The notes under the pieces were generated by a model, which did no database searches, was not told where the DNA came from, and saw nothing but the letters and a program-made list of their open reading frames with translations. From Gammaproteobacteria bacterium (GTDB lineage Bacteria; Pseudomonadota; Gammaproteobacteria; Pseudomonadales; Azotimanducaceae), in NCBI GenBank assembly GCA_026707945.1, contig JAPOVV010000105.1, forward strand, positions 211,849 to 275,848: 64,000 nucleotides of DNA, read 5' to 3'. The position numbers were made by a program, and so were the translations under genes. Every line of letters begins with the position of its first letter. Within the stretch, counting starts at the first letter, position 1. This document shows, in pieces, positions 8,015 to 17,645 of this stretch.

Positions 8015-10735
8015 TTAGTCAGCTATCTCTTCAGTCGTAGCGTCTTCGTCTGCGAGTCTGTCGACTTCAACAACCGGGTTATCGACTGAAGCGTTCATCA
8101 GCTTCACGCCACTCGCACTTCGCGATAGGAGACTTACGGTGTCCGCGTCGATGCGGATGAATTTGCCCTCTTGATTAAGCAATAGCAGGTGGTCTCCCTC
8201 AAATACCTGCAATGCGTTTACCAAGGATCCTGTTTTCGCCGTGATCTTTACAGCGCGCATACCCAAAATACCGCGACTCTTCACGGGGAATTCATCGAAT
8301 TTAACGCGCTTACCGAGACCAAGTTCCGAGACTGTTAGCAGCAAGCCTTCTTCCTCGGGAACGATCAGTGAAATCACTTTATCATCGTCTCGTAGTCGCA
8401 TGCCTCGTACACCACGCGCGGTTCGACCCATTACCCTCACGTCTGACTCCTTAAATCGCGCGAGTTTTCCGGACGACTGAATCAGCATGATGTCGTTTGA
8501 ACCATCGGTTCGAGCAACGCCAATCAGTTGATCATCGTCTGCGATCTTCAATGCGATCAGCCCGCTCGTACGGATTCGACTGTAGGCATCGAATTTAGTG
8601 CGTTTGATGTAGCCGCGTTGCGTAGCAAAGAACAAATAGCCCGACTCGTCCGTCTCGGTCACGGCAAATGCGCAGGAGACTTTTTCGTCGTCCTCCAGCT
8701 TGAGTAAGTTAACTAGTGGGTAACCGCGCGCCACGCGGCTTGCGAGCGGCACCTTGTAGGCATCCAGACTGTATACGCGACCTCGATTTGTGAACATCAG
8801 AAGCATGCTGTGGTTATGCGCGACCAAGACATGCTCGGTGAAATCGTCTTCGCGCGTCTTGACGCCGGTGATCCCTTTCCCGCCTCGCCGTTGAACGTTG
8901 TATTCGGCGACAGGCATCGCTTTGGCGTAGCCTTGATGCGAAATAGTGATCACGACATCTTGAGGCTTGATCAGCGCTTTGTCGGTGAGGTCTTCGACCG
9001 CATCCCGTATCTCGGTACGTCGTTCGTCCGCAAACTGCTCCTTGACCTCAAGTAACTCCTCGATGATCAACTCGTCAACTCGTTCGTCAGAATCCTGAAT
9101 TTCAAGCAATTCACGAATCGTTGTAACGATCTCCTTGTAGTTATCAACCAGTTCTTGCTGTTCAAGATTCGTCAAACGATGGAGTCGCAGCTCAAGAATT
9201 GCATTGGCCTGACGTGGCGACAAGCGATAGAGTCCGGACGTATCCTCTTCGTCTTCTTGTGCTTGGAATCCGTATTGGTCCTCCAGATCTAATGGTCGTA
9301 CGATGTCTCTTTCAGCGCGGGAGAGCAACGCTTCGATGCTTGCCGCTTCCCATGAACGCTCGATTAACGCTTGATGCGCCTCTTCTCGGTTGCTGGCGTT
9401 CTTGATCAATTCGACGACTTCATCGATGTTCGCCAGGGCAACTGCTTGACCTTCGAGCACGTGACCCTGCGACCGGCTCTGCCGCAGCAGATAGACCGTT
9501 CGGCGCGAAATCACCTCGCGTCGGTGTGCCAGAAATTCCACGATGATCTCTTTGAGCGAAACCTGACGCGGTTCTCCTTTCACCAGCGCGTTGTTGTTGA
9601 TGGCGTAGGTCAATTCGAGCTGTGTATGCCGATACAGGTTGTTCAACACCGTCTGTGCGATTTCACCTCGACGCAACTCGATGGTGATGCGTAATCCATC
9701 CTTATCGGATTCGTCCCGCAACTCGGTGATACCTTCGATCTTCTTGGCTTTAACTAGGTCCGCGATGCGTGAAATAAGAAGCGCTTTGTTAACTTGGAAC
9801 GGGATCTCAGTAACGATGATCGAATCGCGCTGTTCACCCTGCGCGATTTCCGCACGTGATCGAACTGAGATCGTACCTCTACCCGTGCGATAGGCATCAA
9901 CGATCCCTGCTCGACCGTTGATGATGGCGCCAGTCGGAAAATCCGGGCCTTGTACATGTTTCAGCAGATCATCAAGCGTCGCGTCTGGATTCTGAACGAC
10001 TTCAACGCACGCATCGATGATCTCGCCAAGGTTGTGCGGTGGCATCTTCGTCGCCATGGCAACGGCGATGCCATCTGACCCATTCACCAGCAGATTTGGA
10101 AATCGGGTTGGCAAGACCACGGGCATGGTCAGCGTTTCGTCGTAGTTCGGTACGAAATCGACCGTTTCCTTGTCCAGATCTGCCAACAACATTTCGGCAA
10201 TCCGAGTCATGCGCATCTCTGTGTAGCGAGATGCTGCTGGGGGATCGCCGTCGACCGAACCGAAGTTGCCCTGTCCGTCTACGAGTGGATACCGCATAAG
10301 GAACAACTGCGCCATCCGAGCGATCGTTTCGTAGATCGACTGGTCGCTGTGCGGGTGGTACTTGCCGTGAACCTCCCCTTGAACGCGTGCCGATTTAATC
10401 GTTGGCCGGTTGTATCGAATCCCCATTTCGGACATCGCGAACAAGCAACGCCGGTGGACCGGTTTTAAACCATCGCGTACATCCGGAAGCGCTCGGCCGA
10501 TGATTACGCTCATGGCGTAACCCATATACGACTGCTCGACTTCCGAAGTCAAGCTGACCCGATTTATCCCTCCGCCACCTTGCCCCGGTGGGGTGCCGTC
10601 GCTGCTTGGCGGCGTGCCATCGCTGCCGTTTCCAGAGACGTCATCCGCCGCAGGCGGCGCTTCAGAAACTGGCTCAGTTCCGCTATCTAGATCGGGGTCT
10701 TCTTGAGCATCTAAAGAGGCTTGATTTTCACTCAT
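8015..10735 (-). CDS. gyrA: DNA gyrase subunit A
   Basis: The DNA-cleaving subunit of type II topoisomerase that introduces negative supercoils. The 906 residues are longer than E. coli GyrA mainly because about 50 residues of acidic, Gly/Pro-rich sequence precede the core. The catalytic tyrosine is Tyr171 in ASRYTEMR. The GyrA-box QRRGGKG is intact in the C-terminal domain, separating it from ParC. The quinolone-resistance region reads [11 protein letters not shown]: compared with E. coli it has Ser for Gly81, Gln for Ser83 and Glu for Asp87. It heads the pheA-hisC-tyrA-cmk cluster; serC, often next, is absent. Confidence 0.97.
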   Translation of the reverse strand: MSENQASLDAQEDPDLDSGTEPVSEAPPAADDVSGNGSDGTPPSSDGTPPGQGGGGINRVSLTSEVEQSYMGYAMSVIIGRALPDVRDGLKPVHRRCLFAMSEMGIRYNRPTIKSARVQGEVHGKYHPHSDQSIYETIARMAQLFLMRYPLVDGQGNFGSVDGDPPAASRYTEMRMTRIAEMLLADLDKETVDFVPNYDETLTMPVVLPTRFPNLLVNGSDGIAVAMATKMPPHNLGEIIDACVEVVQNPDATLDDLLKHVQGPDFPTGAIINGRAGIVDAYRTGRGTISVRSRAEIAQGEQRDSIIVTEIPFQVNKALLISRIADLVKAKKIEGITELRDESDKDGLRITIELRRGEIAQTVLNNLYRHTQLELTYAINNNALVKGEPRQVSLKEIIVEFLAHRREVISRRTVYLLRQSRSQGHVLEGQAVALANIDEVVELIKNASNREEAHQALIERSWEAASIEALLSRAERDIVRPLDLEDQYGFQAQEDEEDTSGLYRLSPRQANAILELRLHRLTNLEQQELVDNYKEIVTTIRELLEIQDSDERVDELIIEELLEVKEQFADERRTEIRDAVEDLTDKALIKPQDVVITISHQGYAKAMPVAEYNVQRRGGKGITGVKTREDDFTEHVLVAHNHSMLLMFTNRGRVYSLDAYKVPLASRVARGYPLVNLLKLEDDEKVSCAFAVTETDESGYLFFATQRGYIKRTKFDAYSRIRTSGLIALKIADDDQLIGVARTDGSNDIMLIQSSGKLARFKESDVRVMGRTARGVRGMRLRDDDKVISLIVPEEEGLLLTVSELGLGKRVKFDEFPVKSRGILGMRAVKITAKTGSLVNALQVFEGDHLLLLNQEGKFIRIDADTVSLLSRSASGVKLMNASVDNPVVEVDRLADEDATTEEIAD

Positions 10736-10782
10736 ATCTTATTGATTTATAAGACTTTTATAAGATTGTCGTACGTATGCTA

Positions 10783-10812
10783 ATTATACCATGCGTCACC
10801 CCTATTTGACGC
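10783..10812 (-). promoter_or_regulatory. Putative gyrA promoter with inverted repeat
   Basis: On the minus strand an extended -10 element (TGGTATAAT, with TATAAT at 10788-10783) lies about 50 bases upstream of the gyrA start. Directly upstream, where the -35 would be, is a perfect inverted repeat GCGTCA-8-TGACGC (10812-10793) and no good TTGACA. The repeat could be an operator, or a hairpin for plus-strand transcripts because it is followed there by TTCATTTTT. Prediction by eye only. Confidence 0.5.
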
Positions 10813-10929
10813 TTCATTTTTCGTCTCTAACAAGTGGTTGGAACGTGCTCTTTTACGCCAAATAGACCTAACTCTATCTCGACGAAAACGTGCGTAATGA
10901 ATCGCCTAGACGAGTATTTGGCGCTCGTC

Positions 10930-12402
10930 TCAATGGTCGTCAGAAAGCCAGAATTCGCGGGTTGCATCCATCGGTGCGTCGACGGCTGAAACGTCGGCGT
11001 TAAAGCACATCGTTGAGCGAGTCTCTGAGTATTTAGGCCACGTCGGGATGCCTTCATGGTTGGGATCGCCTGTGTGCGCAAACGCAATGTACGACTGCAT
11101 TAATCGATCAGATAGTTGTGCCACTCGGTCCCCCACACCGCAAAATCGCCGCATTCGTTCGATGTCATAAGTGCCCCAAACAAACGGAATGTCAAGCGAA
11201 TGACAAGCGTGTAGCCTTCCTTCCTGTGCGGGTGATTCCCAATCAAAACGGTACATCCAGACATTTGCGGTGTGCTGCCGGTGCGCATCTGCGGTGCGAA
11301 CCGCGGGGATACGAAACATCCTATCGGTCGAAACCGCCGACCAAATCTCGATCGGGTCGTTGCTCAAGTCTTCTTCGGATCGGTCCGATTCGTACCTTTG
11401 CAGCGCGTCTTTAGCACGATCGCCAACGGCTTGCTCGAGTAAGCGCCGTAGTTGTACTGCGTCCATTTCCGCAAACTCTCGATTGAAGATCGTAAAGAGG
11501 GTCGATTCATCACGCGTATGACCGATCATCAGGTTCATATCACGCGTAAACTCGCCACGGGCAAGGACCTCGGCTGCGTCTTCCTTAATCACGTTGCCGT
11601 CTCGGACAGGTCCCCATCGCCCACCTGGAATCTGACTTTGCAACGACAATATCTGATCGGCCGGAACCGAACGCAGCTTATCGAAACCGCCGCATCGGTT
11701 TGCTAACTCCTGTGCTGACTGTAAAGCCGCTTCGGCACTGACCTGATTGGTCAACGACCCACTCATTGGAATCGCCTGGTCAAAACTGCCCGCCGCCGCT
11801 GGCATAGCCATCAATTGCGCGATATCAAAACCACCTGCCGATTGACCAAATACTGTGACGTTGGTGGAATCGCCGCCAAATGCCTCGATGTTCTCTTTCA
11901 CCCAGCGAAGACCCGCGACCTGATCAAGCAATGCTTCGTTTCCAGTCCCGCCAAGTTCAGGCGCATGGAGAAACCCAAGCGCGCCGAGGCGATAGTTCAA
12001 CGTGACGACCACCATATCGCCAATCTTGGCCAAATGCTGTCCATTGACCCGTGGTTGTGAGCCGGATCCGACTGTATTGCCTCCACCATGGATCCATACC
12101 ATCACAGGACGTTTGTTCGCGTCGCAACTCGGCGTCCAGACATTGAGGTAGAGACAGTCCTCGCTCGTTTCTCCTGTCGCGATACCGATGAGTTCTCCAA
12201 CAGCACCTGGAATCGCTGATTGGATGGCACAGGCGCCAAATTCTTTTGCGTCACGAACGCCAATCCAAGGTTCAGGCGGTACGGGTGCGAGCCATCTCTT
12301 ATCACCAACTGGCGGCTGAGCAAAAGGAATACCTAGAAAGACACTTAGGCCGTCGTGATCCAGCCCTTCGACGCGTCCACAACTGGTTTCAACTATCGCC
12401 AC
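10930..12402 (-). CDS. Type B carboxylesterase
   Basis: An alpha/beta hydrolase of the para-nitrobenzyl esterase family, 490 residues, no signal peptide seen. The N-terminus has the family phrase FLGIPFAQPPVG; the oxyanion segment MVWIHGGGNTVGSG follows; the nucleophile serine is in FGQSAGG; the acidic residue is probably in HTRDEST; and the histidine is in HSLDIPFVWG. It hydrolyses carboxylic esters, natural substrate unknown. It sits between gyrA and ubiG, which are direct neighbours in many gammaproteobacteria, so it looks like an insertion into a conserved locus. It is divergent from ubiG across an 89-base spacer. Confidence 0.88.
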   Translation of the reverse strand: MAIVETSCGRVEGLDHDGLSVFLGIPFAQPPVGDKRWLAPVPPEPWIGVRDAKEFGACAIQSAIPGAVGELIGIATGETSEDCLYLNVWTPSCDANKRPVMVWIHGGGNTVGSGSQPRVNGQHLAKIGDMVVVTLNYRLGALGFLHAPELGGTGNEALLDQVAGLRWVKENIEAFGGDSTNVTVFGQSAGGFDIAQLMAMPAAAGSFDQAIPMSGSLTNQVSAEAALQSAQELANRCGGFDKLRSVPADQILSLQSQIPGGRWGPVRDGNVIKEDAAEVLARGEFTRDMNLMIGHTRDESTLFTIFNREFAEMDAVQLRRLLEQAVGDRAKDALQRYESDRSEEDLSNDPIEIWSAVSTDRMFRIPAVRTADAHRQHTANVWMYRFDWESPAQEGRLHACHSLDIPFVWGTYDIERMRRFCGVGDRVAQLSDRLMQSYIAFAHTGDPNHEGIPTWPKYSETRSTMCFNADVSAVDAPMDATREFWLSDDH

Positions 12403-12491
12403 CCTATTGCTCCTTAAGCTACGACCAAACGCCCTCTGCGTAAGTACGTCTATCTATCATTTTGCCCACAAGGATTTGACGGCTGCAATTT

Positions 12492-13211
12492 ATGGCGGAG
12501 CCCCACACCAATGTCGATCCCGCAGAACTCGAGAAATTCGAGTCTCTTGCACATCGATGGTGGGATAAGGATGGCGAATTCAAGCCGCTTCACGACATTA
12601 ACGATGTACGTCTAAAGTTCATTACGGACCGTTCAGAGGTACATGAACGCGACGTCATCGAAGTCGGGTGCGGTGGCGGCATCCTTACAGAAAGCCTAGC
12701 GAGTTTAGGCGCGAGAGTCGTCGGTATCGATCCTGCACGAGGTCCGCTAACCGTCGCGAAGATACATGCGATCGAAGGGGGCTTGACCGAGTATCCCTCA
12801 TACGAAATCGCGACGGCAGAAACTTACGTTGACGAACACGCCGAGTCGTTCCATGTCGTCGCCGCGCTAGAGATGCTTGAACATGTGCCCGATTACGGTA
12901 TTACCGTAAAAGCGCTTGCAGATTTAGCTAAGCCCGGCGCGAACTTGTTTTTCTCAACCATAAATCGCCATCCGAAAGCCTATGCACTCATGATTGTTGC
13001 CGGTGAGTACGTACTAAACGTCTTACCACGCGGAACCCATGACTACGAGAAGTTCATTCGACCTTCTGAACTCGCACAAGCTTCACGGGACGCGGGACTT
13101 AACGTGAAGACTATTCAAGGATATCGCTATAACCCATTCACGCGTCGCTGCTCGCTCTGCGATGACCTCGACGTGAACTACCTGCTACACGCTGAGAAAC
13201 CACTTGGGTAA
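12492..13211 (+). CDS. ubiG: Ubiquinone biosynthesis O-methyltransferase
   Basis: SAM-dependent enzyme carrying out both O-methylation steps of ubiquinone synthesis. The 239-residue protein begins with NVDPAELEKFESLAHRWWD, a UbiG signature, followed by the SAM motif EVGCGGGILTESLA and the VAALEMLEHVPD segment. The GTHDYEKFI phrase in the C-terminal half is also typical. The stop overlaps the yciK start by eight bases. In Pseudomonas a mupP/gph phosphatase gene lies between ubiG and yciK; it is absent here. Confidence 0.95.
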   Translation: MAEPHTNVDPAELEKFESLAHRWWDKDGEFKPLHDINDVRLKFITDRSEVHERDVIEVGCGGGILTESLASLGARVVGIDPARGPLTVAKIHAIEGGLTEYPSYEIATAETYVDEHAESFHVVAALEMLEHVPDYGITVKALADLAKPGANLFFSTINRHPKAYALMIVAGEYVLNVLPRGTHDYEKFIRPSELAQASRDAGLNVKTIQGYRYNPFTRRCSLCDDLDVNYLLHAEKPLG

Positions 13212-13968
13212 CTATCGACCTAATAGGCAGCTTCTATCTGGGCGGACGATCCTCGTGACCGGTGCGAGCGATGGCATTGGTCGAGTTGCTGCGATTACCT
13301 ATGCAGAGCATGGGGCAAGTGTGCTTTTGCTCGGACGCGATCGCAAGAAACTAGAAAGCGTTAACGACGCGATCACTTCGACAACTGACACATCGCCACT
13401 AATCATCCCTTTTGATCTCACGAAACTACACACACAATCCGAGAGCGAGCTTACAGAGTCGATGCAGGACGCGATTGAACAGCTGGACGGCATTCTTCAC
13501 AATGCTTCGCTACTAGGTCCCAAAGTGCCCGTCGCTCACTACCCTTCGAACGAGTGGGAAACCGTTATGCACGTTAACGTAACCGCGGCGTTCTTACTCA
13601 CCAAAGCACTGCTCCCGGCACTAGAACAGTCGTCAGATGCATCGGTGATATTTACATCGTCAGGCGTCGGCCGAAGAGGTCGCGCTTATTGGGGTGCGTA
13701 TGCCGTATCGAAGTTCGCGACCGAAGGCATGATGGAAGTGCTAGCTGACGAAGTGAGCGATACAAATGTCCGTGTAAATTCGCTCAATCCTGGTGGCACA
13801 CGTACCTCGATGCGAGCAGCCGCCTATCCTGCGGAAGATCCGATGTCGCTTCCGACGCCACAAGAGCACATGCCGCTTTATCTGTATCTCATGGGACCTG
13901 ATTCGAGAGGGATCAACGGACAGAAGTTCGATGCGCCGACTTGGCAAGGTCCTTCAAGCACCCACTAG
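13204..13968 (+). CDS. yciK: YciK-family short-chain dehydrogenase
   Basis: Short-chain dehydrogenase/reductase of 254 residues, substrate unknown. The Rossmann motif is VTGASDGIG, the catalytic residues are Ser in VIFTSSGVGR and the YAVSKFATEG tyrosine-lysine pair, and the YciK-typical NPGGTRTSMRAAAYP follows. The start is TTG within the end of ubiG; similarity to YciK begins right after it (NYRPNRQLL), which supports this start and translational coupling. The 3' end overlaps convergent rluB by four bases, leaving no room for a terminator between them. Confidence 0.9.
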   Translation: MGNYRPNRQLLSGRTILVTGASDGIGRVAAITYAEHGASVLLLGRDRKKLESVNDAITSTTDTSPLIIPFDLTKLHTQSESELTESMQDAIEQLDGILHNASLLGPKVPVAHYPSNEWETVMHVNVTAAFLLTKALLPALEQSSDASVIFTSSGVGRRGRAYWGAYAVSKFATEGMMEVLADEVSDTNVRVNSLNPGGTRTSMRAAAYPAEDPMSLPTPQEHMPLYLYLMGPDSRGINGQKFDAPTWQGPSSTH

Positions 13969-14825
13969 TCCCTATACCAACGCGGAAGCGTTAGATTTGG
14001 GTACGGAATCAACACAGCACGGTTCGTATTACTTGGCTTAGAGTCGCCTCGCGATCGTGTTTGTATAGACAAGCCGAGCATCTCGCACACCGCGTTCACT
14101 TCATCCGAGTGAATCTCGACGACGCGTCCTGCCGGAACGAAATTCGGCGCGATAAACGGACCAAAGCGCACTCGCTTTAAACGCGAAACCATGATGCCTT
14201 GACTTTCAAAAAGTAGCCGAACTTCTCGATTCCGTCCTTCCATGAGGCACACGTGGTACCAATGATTGCTCCCGCGTCCGTCGTAATACTGAATATCGGT
14301 AAAACGACATGTGACCCCGTTAATCTCTACTCCTCTCATGAGTCTCTCTAGCGTCTCGTCATTCAATAATGAACGGACTCGCACGGCATATTCGCGATCT
14401 AGATTCGTACTCGGATGCATGAGTTTATTCGCCAGTTCGCCGTTATTCGTAAATAGCAAGAGTCCGGTTGTTCCTACGTCGAGACGTCCTACCGATATCC
14501 AACGACCCGACTTCAGTTTTGGTAACTGTGCGAAAACCGTTCGACGATCTGTAGCAGATTTACGGGTTACCTCAACCCCCGCTGCCTTGTTCATGAGGAG
14601 CATGCGGGGACCTGATTGGACATGGCGTGAAACCAGCTTGCCATCGAGTTCAACGCGCTGAGTCGGAGTTACCCTGTCTCCGAGCGTGGCCAGTTCACCA
14701 TCTACTCTAATCCGACCGGCTGCGATCCATTTTTCGATCGTCCGTCGCGAACCTAGTCCAGCATCTGCGAGCGCTTTCTGCAGTTTGACCGTCGAGGACG
14801 TCGATTCGTGTGTCGTGCCGCCCAT
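13965..14825 (-). CDS. rluB: 23S rRNA pseudouridine synthase RluB
   Basis: RsuA/RluB/RluE-family enzyme that isomerises a uridine in 23S rRNA (position 2605 in E. coli for RluB). The 286 residues comprise an N-terminal S4 RNA-binding domain (KLQKALADAGLGSRRTIEKWIAAGRI) and a catalytic domain with the Asp in GRLDVGTTGLLLFTNNG. EGRNREVRLLFES is the family's conserved C-terminal motif. The gene ends the scpA-scpB run, a common neighbourhood for rluB in proteobacteria. RluB is chosen over RsuA or RluE on context. Confidence 0.9.
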   Translation of the reverse strand: MGGTTHESTSSTVKLQKALADAGLGSRRTIEKWIAAGRIRVDGELATLGDRVTPTQRVELDGKLVSRHVQSGPRMLLMNKAAGVEVTRKSATDRRTVFAQLPKLKSGRWISVGRLDVGTTGLLLFTNNGELANKLMHPSTNLDREYAVRVRSLLNDETLERLMRGVEINGVTCRFTDIQYYDGRGSNHWYHVCLMEGRNREVRLLFESQGIMVSRLKRVRFGPFIAPNFVPAGRVVEIHSDEVNAVCEMLGLSIQTRSRGDSKPSNTNRAVLIPYPNLTLPRWYRD

Positions 14826-14869
14826 AGACAGTTGCAGTGTTCGTTTTATGACAACAAGATTAGCGCGTG

Positions 14870-15466
14870 CTAACTCTCGTTTGACACGATACGTGGAAGC
14901 TCCACATGCTCTTCCGTCACGCGCAACGACTCGCCATCAACCAACGGTGGCAAATCTCCAATCGAGCGCAGATTGAAGTAATCTAGAAACGCGCGCGTCG
15001 TGCCGTAAAGGATGGGTAGTCCAGGTACCTGTTTTCGACCCAATTCGCGAATCCATCCGCGTTCCTGCAATCGTCGAAGGATGTTGCCGCTGGTAGTCAC
15101 CCCTCGAACTTCATCGATTTCACCGCGCGTGATAGGTTGCTGATATGCGATCATCGCAAGAGTTTCAAGCAATGCACGTGAGTATCTCGGCGGATTCCGG
15201 CGCCACAGCTTGTGAACCCACTCGCTGTGTACTTCGTCTACTTGAAGTCGAAATCCCGAAGCGACTTGAATCAACTCGATTCCACGTGCTTCGCAGTCCA
15301 TTTCAAGCTCGTCCAATGCCGCGACAAGCAGTTCACGGAATGTACGTGGGTCGTCGTACTCGTGCTCAAAGACATTCATCAGCGCCGCCACGTTTAGCGG
15401 CTCATCCGCCGCGAAGAGCAACGTCTCCACGATTCTCTTGACTTCCGTCACGGTCATCTCAGCCAA
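14870..15466 (-). CDS. scpB: Segregation and condensation protein B
   Basis: Winged-helix kleisin-interacting subunit of the SMC-ScpAB condensin complex that compacts and helps segregate chromosomes. The 198 residues contain VKRIVETLLFAADEPL at the N-terminus, and LLETLAMIAYQQPITRGEID with VRGVTTSGNILRRLQERGW in the second winged helix, both diagnostic. The start overlaps the scpA stop by eight bases. smc is not in the window. Confidence 0.93.
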   Translation of the reverse strand: MAEMTVTEVKRIVETLLFAADEPLNVAALMNVFEHEYDDPRTFRELLVAALDELEMDCEARGIELIQVASGFRLQVDEVHSEWVHKLWRRNPPRYSRALLETLAMIAYQQPITRGEIDEVRGVTTSGNILRRLQERGWIRELGRKQVPGLPILYGTTRAFLDYFNLRSIGDLPPLVDGESLRVTEEHVELPRIVSNES

Positions 15467-16313
15467 CGCTAGTCGCCTCTGTTAATCCCACGAAAATCGG
15501 CGCAAATGGTCGTTGCTGCGTTACTCGCACCAAGCTACTTCTCATGAGTTCGAGAATGGCTAAGAGCGAAGCGATGAGAGAGACTTTGCCTTCGCGCACA
15601 TCGAACAGCTCGTCAAAGGGCACGGACGCTTCCGATTTTTCAAGTTTGCCGATGATGTCTGTCATGCGCTCTCTTACAGAAATCGTGGCACGCACAATAC
15701 GGTGTCGCTGATAGAGCTTCGATCTCTCCATCACATCCGCAAACGCAACCATCAATTCTTTTATCTCAATCTCTGGTTGCACGTCAGGCGCATAGGACTG
15801 AGCGAGCGGCGCATGTACAACATGAACTTCGCGATCTACACGCGGTAAGGCGTCAAGACGTTCGGACGCATTCTTCAAACGTTCGTATTCTTGAAGGCGA
15901 CGACGTAACTCAGCTTCCGGATTTGCTTCCTCTTCCTCGTCGCTTTCTAGCTGTGGAAGTAATGCACGTGATTTGATCACCATCAGTGTTGCGGCAATCA
16001 CAAGGTATTCCCCAGCTAGCTGCAGTCGAAGCGTCGACATCAGCTCGATGTACTGCATGTATTGATCGGCGATGTCAGCAAGGCGTATCTCGAGGATATC
16101 GAGGTTTTGCTTTCGAATTAGATAGAGCAGGAGGTCCAAAGGACCTTCGAATGATTCAAGCATCACGATCATGGCATCGGGAGGTATATGCAGATCGCGA
16201 GGGAGCTCTTCTAAGCCTTTGTCGCCGACACGAGCTTGATACGGACTCTGATCCGTTCGTTCGAAGGACAGATCGCCCATCGATTGATTCGTTGCGTTGT
16301 CAGGCATTGGCAA
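15459..16313 (-). CDS. scpA: Segregation and condensation protein A
   Basis: Kleisin subunit bridging SMC heads. The 284-residue protein contains the ScpA signature FEGPLDLLLYLIRKQNLDIL near residue 55 and EYLVIAATLMVIKSRALLP in the following helix. A variable, acidic linker follows, then a C-terminal winged-helix portion (SLIASLLAILELMR). The first 45 or so residues are poorly conserved, so one of the internal ATG codons could be the true start. It overlaps trpS upstream by 14 bases and scpB downstream by eight. Confidence 0.93.
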   Translation of the reverse strand: MPMPDNATNQSMGDLSFERTDQSPYQARVGDKGLEELPRDLHIPPDAMIVMLESFEGPLDLLLYLIRKQNLDILEIRLADIADQYMQYIELMSTLRLQLAGEYLVIAATLMVIKSRALLPQLESDEEEEANPEAELRRRLQEYERLKNASERLDALPRVDREVHVVHAPLAQSYAPDVQPEIEIKELMVAFADVMERSKLYQRHRIVRATISVRERMTDIIGKLEKSEASVPFDELFDVREGKVSLIASLLAILELMRSSLVRVTQQRPFAPIFVGLTEATSVG

Positions 16314-17523
16314 TACCTATAGCTGCTCTCACTTCAGTCATGGTTTCTTTCGCGATTACGCGTGCTTTCTCCGAACCTTCAACCAGAATCTGCTGAACTT
16401 TTTCTGGTGATTTCGCGTACTCTGCTGCTCTCTCTCGAAACGTTGTCTGCTCGTCGCTTATCGTGTCGATGAGGGGCTGCTTACATTCCCGACACCCGAT
16501 CGACGCAGTACGACAGCCGTTCGCCGCCCACTCGCGCTGATCTTCGTCCAGGTAAATCTCGTGCCACGTAAACACCGGGCATTTCTTCGGATCACCAGGA
16601 TCCTTGAGGCGTACTCGCGCCGGATCAGTCTGCATTCGGCTGATCTTTTTCTCGATAACGTCCGGTTCGTCGCGAAGCTGGACTGTGTTGCCGTACGACT
16701 TTGACATCTTTCGCCCATCAAGCCCAACGACGAGAGGCGTCTTCGTGGCAAGCGAACGTGGTTCAGGAAGAATCACTCTCCCAGTTCCGCGGAGGTAACC
16801 CTCAAGAATCTCAGACTCGCGGCGTGACAGCGACGGACTTGATGACACCAGCGCTAATCCGTCATCCAAAGACGCCTGACGACCGCCTTCGCGGTAGCCT
16901 CGATGGTGTTCTAGAAAATCACGCTTGAAAGGCTCTCCTTGATCCTCAAGGAGACTCATCACGCTAGCATCAAAATCACTGCTGCGTCCATAAATCTCAT
17001 TGAAACGACGTGCGATCTCACGACTCATCTCGACATGCGCGTCTTGATCCATACCGACAGGAACTCGCTCCGCACGGTACATCAGAATGTCGGCCGCTTG
17101 GAGTACCGGGTATCCGAGAAAACCATACGTCGCCAAATCCTTATCCTGCAATGAATTGATGATGTCCTTGTAGGTAGGTACGCGCTCGACCCATGGCAGC
17201 GGCGTGATCATGGATAAAAATAAATGAAGTTCCGCATGCTCCGGCACTTTGCTTTGCATGAAGATCGTGCACTGGTCGGGCGACAGCCCTGCACCCAGCC
17301 AATCAACAACCATCTCCTGTGAGAATTCCTCGATGGTGTGCGTTTCGTCGTAGGCGGTCGTGAGCGCGTGCCAGTCGGCAACAAAGAAATAGCAGTCGTA
17401 TTGAGACTGTAGGTCTACCCAGTTTTTTAGTGCGCCGTGATAGTTTCCCAAATGCATGTACCCGGTGGGTCGCATTCCCGATAGGACTCTATCTGGGCGT
17501 TTGGCTTGGTTTGCTTCTTCCAT
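16300..17523 (-). CDS. trpS: Tryptophanyl-tRNA synthetase
   Basis: Class I aminoacyl-tRNA synthetase charging tRNA-Trp, 407 residues. The HIGH-equivalent motif is GYMHLGNYHG near residue 21 and the KMSKS loop is GRKMSKSYGN in the C-terminal half. YPVLQAADILMY and VPVGMDQDAHVE are strong TrpS markers. The protein is longer than the compact E. coli enzyme because of an insert before the KMSKS loop, as in the longer proteobacterial form. Its 3' end overlaps scpA; upstream a 122-base spacer with a strong hairpin separates it from ung. Confidence 0.94.
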   Translation of the reverse strand: MEEANQAKRPDRVLSGMRPTGYMHLGNYHGALKNWVDLQSQYDCYFFVADWHALTTAYDETHTIEEFSQEMVVDWLGAGLSPDQCTIFMQSKVPEHAELHLFLSMITPLPWVERVPTYKDIINSLQDKDLATYGFLGYPVLQAADILMYRAERVPVGMDQDAHVEMSREIARRFNEIYGRSSDFDASVMSLLEDQGEPFKRDFLEHHRGYREGGRQASLDDGLALVSSSPSLSRRESEILEGYLRGTGRVILPEPRSLATKTPLVVGLDGRKMSKSYGNTVQLRDEPDVIEKKISRMQTDPARVRLKDPGDPKKCPVFTWHEIYLDEDQREWAANGCRTASIGCRECKQPLIDTISDEQTTFRERAAEYAKSPEKVQQILVEGSEKARVIAKETMTEVRAAIGIANA

Positions 17524-17593
17524 GAATTAAGGCTGCGTTAGGTTTACGGGAACTCGCCGAAGCCTCGTCAAGCCGTATTGTTAGCTTGGGTTA

Positions 17594-17620
17594 GTGGCGA
17601 ATTGTATGGCAATTCGCCAC
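17594..17620 (-). terminator. Perfect 11-bp hairpin between ung and trpS
   Basis: The sequence forms GTGGCGAATTG-loop-CAATTCGCCAC with a 5-base loop, 26 bases past the ung stop on the minus strand. No T-run follows it, so it is either a non-canonical terminator, an mRNA-stabilising structure or a leader element of trpS. Confidence 0.5.
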
Positions 17621-17645
17621 AGACTTCAGTACGAGTTAAGGTCGG

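Noticed and set aside
9371..9694. 107-residue plus-strand frame opposite gyrA, and similar long antisense frames in other housekeeping genes
   Set aside because: They are shadows of conserved genes on the other strand.
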